From CAYZWU01 sp964482235 (GTDB lineage: Bacteria; Planctomycetota; B15-G4; CAYZWU01), in assembly GCA_964482235.1 (NCBI GenBank), contig CAYZWU010000066.1, forward strand, positions 1 to 26,777: a stretch of 26,777 nucleotides of DNA. The letters are read 5' to 3'. Within the stretch, counting starts at the first letter, position 1, and each line of letters starts with the position of its first letter. The translations under genes were made by a program, and so were the position numbers. A model generated the notes under the pieces. The model was not told the origin of the DNA, made no database searches, and saw only the letters and a list, made by a program, of their open reading frames with translations. Positions 1 to 6,967 of this stretch are shown in pieces.

Positions 1-52
1 TATCTCCGTTTGTCTCAAGCGGCGTGATTGTGCGTAGGCAGAAACTTGCACC

Positions 53-1144
53 CTATTCTAATGACTTCATCGCTGCATTACGCAGCAGCGTAATTATTTG
101 AAGAAAGAACTGCGGCCGAACTACGTACATCTTCGGGTAGCGGTGAAACACATCAACGATCCCGGAATTATAAAACTCACTGTCAGATTCAAGCAGGGAT
201 ACCAGCACTGCGTATTCGCACCCCTTTTCAGTACGATCTTTGTCAAGTTCCTTTAGAAAATCCTCATTCTTTTTCTTCGTCGCAGTGGTATCGCTTTCGT
301 TCTTCATTTCAAACATGATCGAAACGATCTCAGTACCGGCCTCGTCCGAGTCACGGAAAATGTAGTCACCCTTGCTGCCGGTAGTTGCATCGTTATCCTT
401 CTCGAAATATGCCATTGAAAACGCCGTCGCGCGAATACGGTTGAATTCTGTTTCACAGTGCTGTTCGAGGGTTTCGCCAACCATCTTCGTCGACAGTCGA
501 GCTTTCATATCCTTTAGACGATCTATTGCGTCGTTCCGATCTTTGATTTGCGTCTCGTACTTATCCTTGAGCGACTTCTCGGCGAGTTCCTTTTCAAGCT
601 CAGCTTGCTTCAGGCCATTCTTTAGTTCGTCGCGCTCCTTCTCGACAACACTAACTGCCTCAGTAATTGCGAGTTTCTGCACAATTTCAATAGTGTCAAG
701 CTTCGCTTTTAGGTCTTGAATCTCTGCATCCTTCTTCGCTGTGGTTTTTTGAAGCTCTTTTGATAGATTAGCCTCGGCTAGCTTTGAAGCCGTCTCGTTA
801 TCTTGCTTCGCCTGTTTCAGCTCGTTGGCGAGCTCGTCACGTTCTTTTTCCACAGTGCTTAGGGCTTGAGTCACAGCAAGTTTCTGCGCTGTCTCCCCCG
901 CATCTAGTTTCGCTTTCAATTCTTGAATCTCTACGTCCTTGGCAGCGGCAGCCTTCTGCATTTCGCTGCCAACCCTTTCTGTTGCGAGCTCAACTGCGTT
1001 TTGTTTTTCCTTCTCGGCCAATTCAAGGCGCTCATGCAACTGCTGTTCAAACTCACTATCGCGAACCTGCTTCAAAATATCCGCATACCCAGCCTCATCA
1101 ACTTTGAAAGCTTTCTTGCAGTGAGGACAGATAATTTCATGCAT
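53..1144 (-). CDS. DUF2130 domain protein, C-terminally short
   Basis: The 363-aa product starts with a zinc-ribbon-like CPHC pair (C6, C9) in the segment ICPHCKKAFKVDEAGYADIL. A long charged coiled coil follows (about residues 28-215). It ends in the block typical of DUF2130: KMVGETLEQHCETEFNRIR, then EKDNDATTGSKGDYIFRD, FEMKNESDTTATKKKNEDF and YVVRPQFFLQIITLLRNAA. The biochemical role of DUF2130 is not established; the fold has been linked to nuclease-like and RmuC-like proteins. No signal peptide is visible. The SD-like GGAGAAG precedes the ATG. From memory the family continues about 60-80 residues past the RNAA block, whereas here the frame stops six residues later, so I suspect a truncated tail. 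Base composition is clearly AT-richer than genes to the right. Family assignment is confident; function is unknown. Confidence 0.9.
   Translation of the reverse strand: MHEIICPHCKKAFKVDEAGYADILKQVRDSEFEQQLHERLELAEKEKQNAVELATERVGSEMQKAAAAKDVEIQELKAKLDAGETAQKLAVTQALSTVEKERDELANELKQAKQDNETASKLAEANLSKELQKTTAKKDAEIQDLKAKLDTIEIVQKLAITEAVSVVEKERDELKNGLKQAELEKELAEKSLKDKYETQIKDRNDAIDRLKDMKARLSTKMVGETLEQHCETEFNRIRATAFSMAYFEKDNDATTGSKGDYIFRDSDEAGTEIVSIMFEMKNESDTTATKKKNEDFLKELDKDRTEKGCEYAVLVSLLESDSEFYNSGIVDVFHRYPKMYVVRPQFFLQIITLLRNAAMKSLE
602..961 (-). repeat. Duplicated coiled-coil segment inside the DUF2130 gene
   Basis: Residues 62-112 (bases 809-961) and 131-181 (bases 602-754) are two copies of one 51-residue segment with a 69-residue period. 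Both read approximately QK-x4-KD-x-EIQ-x-LKAKLD, then QKLA-x-T, VEKERDEL and LKQA. The DNA copies have diverged (about two thirds identical by eye), so the duplication is not recent. It lengthens the coiled coil. Confidence 0.8.
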
Positions 1145-1250
1145 TTCTACTTCTTCTCCATTTTGACGGCGATTTGTACTAGCACATCATTTGCGAGTTC
1201 AGATCATTTTCAGCGATCAGTTTATGATGCCCAACGTTGAGGATCAGGTG

Positions 1251-1275
1251 CAAGAAATCGCGCAGCTATTTCTTG
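1251..1275. repeat. 8-bp inverted repeat after the 259-aa gene
   Basis: CAAGAAAT (1251-1258) and ATTTCTTG (1268-1275) flank a 9-nt loop in the 142-bp gap between the two leftmost genes. It lies about 12 nt beyond the stop of the 1287-2066 gene and could be the 3' hairpin of that transcript. No T-run follows on the minus strand, so a classical intrinsic terminator is not supported. Confidence 0.45.
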
Positions 1276-1286
1276 TCGCTTGAATC

Positions 1287-2066
1287 CTATTGTTGGAGGG
1301 ATTCTTCCCATTTAAGTGTCCTTAGTGTGAAGCCTTGATTCAATTTACCGTTAAGTTCCTTTACTATGATATTCAAATCAATATCAGATTGATTAGAACG
1401 TAAATCAAACGCCGAGATTTCCTTTGTCGTCGTCTTGACAGCTTGATATACAACGCGACAGGCAACCATCTTATTCTTCTGGTCTTTCACAATTATCATA
1501 AATGTCGGAGCCTCTTTTTCCTTCCGTTTTATCAGTTTGTCATACCAATACACATAAAGAGCCACACCATATCCGGATACTTTGTATTCGGTGTGTTTTG
1601 CGTACTTTGGTGCCATGACCCCTATGTTCTCTGTAAGAAAGGTCGCTCTCTCACCTTTGTAGAACATAAGATTAATCAGATCAATCGTACCCTGCTCTGA
1701 TGCGCTCTTGTCTCTAACAAGAGGTGCATTAGTCTTCCCATTGTTTTTGAATGAGAAAGTAGTAACTTGAATCGGTTTAGGAGTAAACTGAGTTCCATCT
1801 ATTGGTGCCCCTGCTAGCTGGGCTTTTTTCTCGGCATCATCTGTTCGCGGTTCCAACCACAGTCGCATAGTTTCTGGGGTCACCTTAAAAGTGTCTCGGT
1901 CTTTCTCGTGAATATGGACCAGCGAGGACTTGAGTATCGTCTTTATCTTTTGCCCGTTTCTTGATTGAACACTGCACCTGGCAATCACTTCGTAGTCATT
2001 CTCGTATGCCTGTAGCGAACTGCATATCAAGAATATACAAAGATATCCTATCAGTTTATCCATCAT
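1287..2066 (-). CDS. Exported protein of unknown function (259 aa)
   Basis: The product opens with a signal peptide: a short charged start, then LIGYLCIFLICSSLQA with probable cleavage after LQA. The mature part has about 240 residues of mixed alpha/beta character, two or three cysteines and many lysines. I recognise no family. Two adjacent ATG codons (2066 and 2063) follow GGAGAG; the second has the more usual spacing, so the real start may be 2063. Composition is low G+C (about 37% in one 60-base line), like the DUF2130 gene beside it and unlike the rest of the window. The two genes probably arrived together. It is a real gene judging by the signal peptide and SD, but its function is unknown. 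Confidence 0.65.
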   Translation of the reverse strand: MMDKLIGYLCIFLICSSLQAYENDYEVIARCSVQSRNGQKIKTILKSSLVHIHEKDRDTFKVTPETMRLWLEPRTDDAEKKAQLAGAPIDGTQFTPKPIQVTTFSFKNNGKTNAPLVRDKSASEQGTIDLINLMFYKGERATFLTENIGVMAPKYAKHTEYKVSGYGVALYVYWYDKLIKRKEKEAPTFMIIVKDQKNKMVACRVVYQAVKTTTKEISAFDLRSNQSDIDLNIIVKELNGKLNQGFTLRTLKWEESLQQ

Positions 2067-2069
2067 CTA

Positions 2070-2424
2070 CTCTCCAACTACAATTCGATGGACCTGGATA
2101 AAACCGGTTGTCGATGTTATGCGGTCAGTGATAGGCTGACCGGCAGTTTTTCCTGTTTTGATCAAAGTCCTCTCCTGAAAAAGGACTAAGTCCGTTACTC
2201 CATCCCCGGAGCTGCTATTCGACAGGTCTGTATAACACGCTTCTGCAGGCGAAGTCAAGCGCGATCGGCCTGGCCGTACCTCGGGAGCCATACAGGTTTC
2301 TACGGGCTGTCCGTTGGGGATCGGACGGCTGACGCGCCGCGGTTCAGGACATGGATCCTTTTCTTGGGCGGTCTGCCAATCGGCTACTGGAAAGCCATTC
2401 CCGAGGAACTGTATCAACGGTCTC
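2070..2424. other. Stretch without a convincing gene
   Basis: About 355 bases lie between the exported protein and the lipoprotein. A minus-strand open frame (2067-2459) crosses it, but its translation is rich in Arg, Pro and Thr, has no SD site and overlaps the end of the lipoprotein gene, so I do not call it. The sequence shifts from AT-rich to GC-rich near 2160-2200, which may mark the edge of inserted DNA. It contains the hairpin at 2122-2142 and a near-palindrome GGACTAAGTCC. A decayed gene or a non-coding RNA is possible. Confidence 0.5.
2122..2151 (+). terminator. Orphan terminator-like hairpin
   Basis: CGGTCAG (2122-2128), a 7-nt loop and CTGACCG (2136-2142) form a perfect 7-bp stem. 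GCAG and then TTTTT (2147-2151) follow on the plus strand. No plus-strand gene precedes it; both flanking genes read the other way. It could end an antisense or small RNA, or limit read-through into the AT-rich block. Confidence 0.4.
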
Positions 2425-2907
2425 TCAAGGAAAGCGGTCCAGCGAACGCTTCTCCTCAAGGTACTCCTCGAGAACTTCCGGCTCGATCTTGCGACTCACC
2501 ACCGTTCCTCGTAGAATTTCCCGCCACCCGTCGCCCGTCTTCGGGGCTGTTCCCTCGGTCACATCGGAATTGAAAACCAGATCAAGAACTCCTCTTGGAG
2601 GGTTGTACGTCATTATCATCTTGATCGATGATCCCGATGTCACTGTCCATAGACATGCCCGGCTGTGCCACCCCGCTCTGGCGGTTCCATCAGCTTTCAA
2701 TAGAAACCATGCTTTCGATTTGGGCCAATCGGCCTCGGGCCAGGTCCATGCCGTGTCCGCCAATTTCTCACGCAGCAACATCATTTCGACCTGCTCTTTT
2801 GTTATTTCTTCATTCGCGAGATCGTTGTTCCCTGAAATGCCCGCGCATGAGCATAGAGTGCATATGAATACCGTGGAAATCAGAAGAACAACCAATTGAA
2901 TATTCAT
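2425..2907 (-). CDS. Small putative lipoprotein (160 aa)
   Basis: The start is placed at the ATG at 2907 because CAGGAG lies at the right distance and a signal peptide begins there; an upstream in-frame ATG at 2979 would add 24 unlikely residues. The peptide NIQLVVLLISTVFICTLCSC ends in a lipobox with Cys21 as the probable lipidated residue. The mature part has an acidic helical stretch, then a beta-rich region with spaced tryptophans and a DGTARAGW motif. This pattern recalls small lipocalin-like proteins (inference only). It follows the GH39-like gene on the same strand after 53 bases. The two share the identical SD string GGAGAATTC, suggesting similar translation and probably one transcript. 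Confidence 0.65.
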   Translation of the reverse strand: MNIQLVVLLISTVFICTLCSCAGISGNNDLANEEITKEQVEMMLLREKLADTAWTWPEADWPKSKAWFLLKADGTARAGWHSRACLWTVTSGSSIKMIMTYNPPRGVLDLVFNSDVTEGTAPKTGDGWREILRGTVVSRKIEPEVLEEYLEEKRSLDRFP

Positions 2908-2960
2908 TGCGAATTCTCCTGTCTTGACAAAAAGATTCCTTTCATCGACAGGGACTCCCC

Positions 2961-5504
2961 TCACTCCCCCCCGGACCACTCGCGGATCTCGAGAAAGACA
3001 ACACCGTTGACGCGCAGGGACACGGACAGGTCGAGCGTTCCGCCCGGGGTCTGGAAGTTCTGGGGCGGGCCGTCCTCCACAAGGTCGTCCGACGCCTCGA
3101 GAGCGACGATGTCGGCCGGGTCGTAGAGGTCCTTCTCCGGCAGGGCCTGGTAGGCGTGATAGGGGCTCGAGTGGTCGCGGTCCACGCGCCAGCGCTTCAC
3201 AATGACGGCCGGCCAGGGGATCCCGCTCAAAGACAGGTTGGCAGTGAACTCCGTCTCCTCGCTCGACTCGGTGTCATACTTGTCGTAGGCGTAGAGAAGA
3301 AGCGTGTGGACGTCGGGCGCCGCGCTCCTGACGCCGGAAAACCGGATCCCCCTGGCAGTGATGACAGGCAGCGCGGCCAGGTCGCGGCTCATGTGCGCCA
3401 CGAGCTCGATGGTGTTGAAGACCGCCTTGCGGATCGTGGCGATCCTGTCCTCCTCGCCGTTCCCCGTCTCGTCCACGCGGATCAACCCGGTCACGGAGCA
3501 GACCCCATCCCCGTTGTAGTCGAAGGGCCACACGGTGAGGACCGCCTCGTGGTGGGCGTATCGAGCGTCCTTCCCGGCGCGCTCGACGAGCCGCTGCATC
3601 CATTCGGCGCACCAGGCGGGGAAGAAGCCGTTCCCCTCGTACATGCGGCCCGAAGCCGGATCAGACCTGGGGATCCAGTCCGGGCAGCACTCGAAGGAGT
3701 TGACGAAGAGGTCGTCGTAAAAGACCGGATCCATGGCCAGGGCGTCGTCGCGCACCTGCGTGATGTCGTTGATCGCCAGGTCGGCGTGGCGGTACTCGTG
3801 GATCGAGACGAAGTCGATCGGCGATCCCTTGCCCCCGTGCGCCGAACAGATCGCCTCGACGCGAGCCGCCCTCTTGCCGATGAAGCGCGGATCGGCGTAG
3901 ACGAAGTTCTGCTCCACGATGCCGCCGCCCGGCCGGTCGGCCGCGCCCGAGCAGTGATAGAGAGCGTCCTTGGTCCAGCCGAGCCCGCCGAGCCAGGCCG
4001 CCTCGATCCCCCCGACCTGCACGCGGTCGGCGTTCAACCCACGGTCCTCGAAGGCGGTGAGCACCGCGTTGACCGTGTAGTCGTACAGCTCGTAGAAGCC
4101 GTCCTTGCCGCCTGACCAGAAGATCGAGAAGTTGTTCTCGTTCCCCACGCTGTAGAGGAAATCCTCGGCCGGCTGCCCGTACCGGTCGATGACGTGGAAC
4201 ACCATTTCCCGCACGAAATCGTGCCACTGCGGCCAGTCCTTCGGCGGCGAGATGCTCCCGTGCCCACCCGGATCGGCCGGAACGGGCTCGGCCGCCAGGT
4301 CGAGGGGCACATAGGAGAAGTTGACCTGCACGCGCCGCCCGTGCTGCCCGTGCACGATGTCCCACTCGTCGTCGATGCGCGTCCAGTAGTAGACCGGCGT
4401 TCCCACGGGATCGAGCTTGCGCAGGTAGCAGAGCGGCAGGGTGAAGTTGTCCGGCGTCTCGGGAAGATCCGCCGGGTGGGAGCCGTAGTAGCTCACCTCC
4501 CACTCCGACTCCGGTGTGGTCAGCCTGGAAAGCGCCACGACGTCGGCATCCTCGAAGACGCGAAGAACCGTCGCCGTCTCGAACTTGCCGCGATCGGCAA
4601 CCGTGACCAGATCGCCGGCATGGAAGTCGTCTGTCAGCGGACGGTCGGGTGCGATCCCGTAGAGCGGGCCTTCCTCGAGATCCTTGATCTTCACGAGGGT
4701 GGCAGCGGACACGTCCATCACGGCCACGATCTGGCGGGTCTCCTTCTCGCGGACCGGGTTCGGATTGCCGTCGAAGAAGCCGTTGTGCCAGTAGTCGCTC
4801 GTCATCGGCCAGTCGCGCTGCAGCGACCAGGCGTCAGGATTGATGGCGCTGACGCTGTCCATGAGGGTGTAGGAGTCGAACTGATCGAAGAGACGGCTCG
4901 TGTTGAAGTTCGGCTTGCAGATTCCATTGAAGAACCACCCGTTCCACGGAACCGTGGGAGCCGCAAGATCGATGGAAGCATCGATCGAGGGATTGCTGAT
5001 CCGGGACCGCGTCTCGAAACTCCAGGAGTCCTTCCCGGGGTCGATCGGCACACCGTTCCTCGTCCGCGCGTAGACGCGCACCATGTAGCCCCGGTCCGGA
5101 TCGAGGGGAACGTCGGGCACGATGTAAACGCCGTGACCGGCAAGGGTGCTGAAGACCGGAACGATGTTCGCGAAGATCTCCCCCGTGAACCCGGAAGCGA
5201 ACTGCTGACCCGGCAGGAGCATGGGGACGGGCGTGCCGCCCTCGGGCACCAGGACGGCGGCGAGGGAGTTCACCTCGATGGCGCCGCTGCTTCCGTTGGA
5301 GTCGGGAACCATGACCTCGAAGTAGATCGAGCTCCTAGTGTTCACGTTCTCGCGGTTCGAGTAGGGACGGGGAACGGGATTCACGTCGTCCGAGAACCGC
5401 AGCTCCGGGGGGTCGACGGCCAGGAGCGGCGTCGCGAGGAGGAGAACAAGGAAAAGGGCGGTGCCGCTCGTTTTCAACGGCGCCCGGATACTGAAGGAAT
5501 CCAT
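2961..5504 (-). CDS. Exported GH39-like glycoside hydrolase
   Basis: The start at 5504 is chosen because AAGGAG precedes it and a signal peptide follows (TALFLVLLLATPLLA). The mature protein, about 820 residues, begins with a bacterial Ig-like domain (about 30-160). It continues with a long alpha/beta region that resembles a clan GH-A barrel of the GH39 kind: FLYSVGNENN places a candidate acid/base at E456, DFVSIHEYRH lies near 565-573, and AWCAEWMQR gives a candidate nucleophile at E634. Known GH39 enzymes separate the two glutamates by roughly 115 residues; here it is 178, so an insertion or a different nucleophile is possible. A small beta module (297-327, GDLVTVADRGKF) resembles one in the Rhs protein. 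Probable role: exo-acting attack on a plant or algal polysaccharide outside the cytoplasm. Substrate unknown. Confidence 0.65.
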   Translation of the reverse strand: MDSFSIRAPLKTSGTALFLVLLLATPLLAVDPPELRFSDDVNPVPRPYSNRENVNTRSSIYFEVMVPDSNGSSGAIEVNSLAAVLVPEGGTPVPMLLPGQQFASGFTGEIFANIVPVFSTLAGHGVYIVPDVPLDPDRGYMVRVYARTRNGVPIDPGKDSWSFETRSRISNPSIDASIDLAAPTVPWNGWFFNGICKPNFNTSRLFDQFDSYTLMDSVSAINPDAWSLQRDWPMTSDYWHNGFFDGNPNPVREKETRQIVAVMDVSAATLVKIKDLEEGPLYGIAPDRPLTDDFHAGDLVTVADRGKFETATVLRVFEDADVVALSRLTTPESEWEVSYYGSHPADLPETPDNFTLPLCYLRKLDPVGTPVYYWTRIDDEWDIVHGQHGRRVQVNFSYVPLDLAAEPVPADPGGHGSISPPKDWPQWHDFVREMVFHVIDRYGQPAEDFLYSVGNENNFSIFWSGGKDGFYELYDYTVNAVLTAFEDRGLNADRVQVGGIEAAWLGGLGWTKDALYHCSGAADRPGGGIVEQNFVYADPRFIGKRAARVEAICSAHGGKGSPIDFVSIHEYRHADLAINDITQVRDDALAMDPVFYDDLFVNSFECCPDWIPRSDPASGRMYEGNGFFPAWCAEWMQRLVERAGKDARYAHHEAVLTVWPFDYNGDGVCSVTGLIRVDETGNGEEDRIATIRKAVFNTIELVAHMSRDLAALPVITARGIRFSGVRSAAPDVHTLLLYAYDKYDTESSEETEFTANLSLSGIPWPAVIVKRWRVDRDHSSPYHAYQALPEKDLYDPADIVALEASDDLVEDGPPQNFQTPGGTLDLSVSLRVNGVVFLEIREWSGGE

Positions 5505-5526
5505 CGGAATTCTCCTTGGGTGCCGG

Positions 5527-5544
5527 AAATATCTCCGGATATTT
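5527..5544. repeat. Palindrome between divergent genes
   Basis: AAATATC (5527-5533) and GATATTT (5538-5544) with loop TCCG lie in the 136-bp region between the divergently read GH39-like gene and the FG-GAP gene. Position and symmetry fit an operator or a leader hairpin of the GH39-like transcript. No convincing pair of promoter hexamers was found around it. Confidence 0.4.
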
Positions 5545-5640
5545 ATTCTATCAGGAAGAGAGAATATCATTGAGGGGTAATCCGATCAGCGCGGTGGTAA
5601 AATCATGCTAGAAGTTTCCCGGCACCCTGGAGGAAAAGAG

Positions 5641-6957
5641 ATGCTGCAAACAATCCTGATGATCGTTGTGATGCTGATCCTTCCGGCCGCGCCCAAGGCC
5701 GGCGACGATCTCGCCGATCCGGTGCGCCTCGAGGCAGCGGGCAAGCTGATCGACACGGAGGTGGGTCACGCGGCACCCTTCGTGGCCGACTTCGACGGCG
5801 ACGGCGATCACGACCTCCTGGTCGGCCAGTTCGGAGGCGGGATTCTCTGGATCTACCTCAACGAGGGTTCGAACGCCGAGCCGAAGCTGGCAGCCGGCGA
5901 GATGTTTCAGGGCGGCGGCCCGAACGGCACCGTGCCCACCGGGTGATGCGTCGGTTTCGGTCCACAAGTCGTGGACCTCGACGGCGACGGCATCAAGGAC
6001 ATCCTTTCCGGTTCGTGGCCCGGCGAGATCTTTCTCTTCCGGGGCAGGGACGGCGGCTCCTTCGACGAGCCGATCATGATCCAGGACAAGAACGGCGAGT
6101 ACATCAACATCGGCGGCGGCATCGACGAGACCGAAGACAGGATCCTCATCATCGGCAACGCCGACTTCGAGCGGACGCCTGAAGGCACCTTCGTGAACTA
6201 TCACGGCAAGCGGCTCAAGAGCACGCAGGAGAAGCCGATCTCCATCACGGGCACCGCATCGGCCGTCCGCGCGGCGGACTGGGATGGCGACGGCGACCTC
6301 GATCTGATCGTCGGCGACATCAGGGGATCGGTCCATCTCATCCCGAACGAGGGAAGCAGAAAGTCATACAGATTTGGCAAGGAACTTCCTCTCCAGGCCA
6401 AGGGCCGGCCGGTCCGGGTGATCGGCAACGCCGGTCCCTGCACAGCAGACTGGGACGGCGACGGCGATCTCGACCTTCTCGTGGGATCGAGCGACGGCAG
6501 TGTCGTGCTCTACCGCAACGTGGGCAAGTCCGCATCGCCCGAGCTCGCCGCGGCAATCAAGCTCGTGCCGGCCGGCAAGGGGCAGTACGGCGAAAACGCA
6601 CCAAAGGAGCCGAGCCGGGGCAGGCGCTCCAAGGTCTGCGTCGCCGATTGGAACGGCGACGGCAGGCTCGACCTTCTTCTCGGCGACCTGGCGACGCTGA
6701 AACCCGATCGCCCCGATCCGACGCCGGAGCAGGCGGCGGAGTACGAGATGATTCTCAAGGAGCTGGAAACGATCGGGAAAGAGTACAGCTCCCTGAACAG
6801 CAAGGTCTACGGCAGCTCGAAGATCAAGGACAAGGCCGAGCTGGAGAAGGTCAAGGAGAAGTTGCAGGTCATCCGCCACGAGATGTCCGCTCTCAGCGCC
6901 AAGCTCCCGTGCGAGTACGAGAACCACGGCTGGATCTGGCTCTTCCTTCGCGAGTAG
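5641..6957 (+). CDS. Exported FG-GAP/VCBS repeat protein, probable selenoprotein
   Basis: The start at 5641 follows GGAGGA and gives a signal peptide (LQTILMIVVMLILPAAPKA). One frame runs to 6957, broken only by TGA at 5944-5946. Reading that TGA as selenocysteine gives 438 residues with Sec102 followed by Cys103 in the context VPTG-U-CVGFGPQ. Calcium-binding-type D-x-D-G-D-G repeats begin near residues 50, 112, 213, 270 and 336, so the repeat domain spans the TGA and both halves are needed for a regular propeller-like fold. The second half has no SD or signal peptide of its own; only a GTG at 5971 could start it. The C-terminal 80 residues are helical and charged. A SECIS-like hairpin lies just after the TGA. 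Alternatives are a nonsense mutation or a base-call error. A redox or metal role for the U-C pair is inference. Confidence 0.8.
5944..5977 (+). promoter_or_regulatory. Selenocysteine UGA and candidate bSECIS hairpin
   Basis: The in-frame UGA (5944-5946) is followed after 12 nt by GGTCCAC (5959-5965), loop AAGTC and GTGGACC (5971-5977), a perfect 7-bp stem. Bacterial SECIS elements known from E. coli fdhF have an upper stem about 11 nt after the UGA and a small apical loop with a G-U pair of bases that SelB recognises. Here G5968 and U5969 lie in the loop. The hairpin also codes for GPQVVDL. Confidence 0.75.
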
Positions 6958-6967
6958 TGCGGGCTGG

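Noticed and set aside
1225..1300. Integron attC site suggested by GCCCAAC near 1229
   Set aside because: The matching GTTRRRY core at the other end is absent (GTTGAGG and GTTGGAG both fail the last position), and the hairpin does not have attC geometry.
2067..2459. 130-codon minus-strand frame between the lipoprotein and the exported protein
   Set aside because: No SD, overlap with the end of the lipoprotein gene, unusual Arg/Pro/Thr-rich translation and a composition change in its middle. Kept as an unexplained region, not a gene.
4194..5573. 459-codon plus-strand frame opposite the GH39-like gene
   Set aside because: Antisense shadow rich in Arg, Val, His and Gly. The minus-strand frame has a signal peptide, SD and glycosidase motifs.
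5947..6957. A separate gene starting at GTG 5971 after a short upstream gene ending at 5946
   Set aside because: The two frames are identical and separated only by TGA. The repeat array continues across the TGA, the second part lacks SD and signal peptide, and a SECIS-like hairpin sits at the junction. One selenoprotein explains all of this better.
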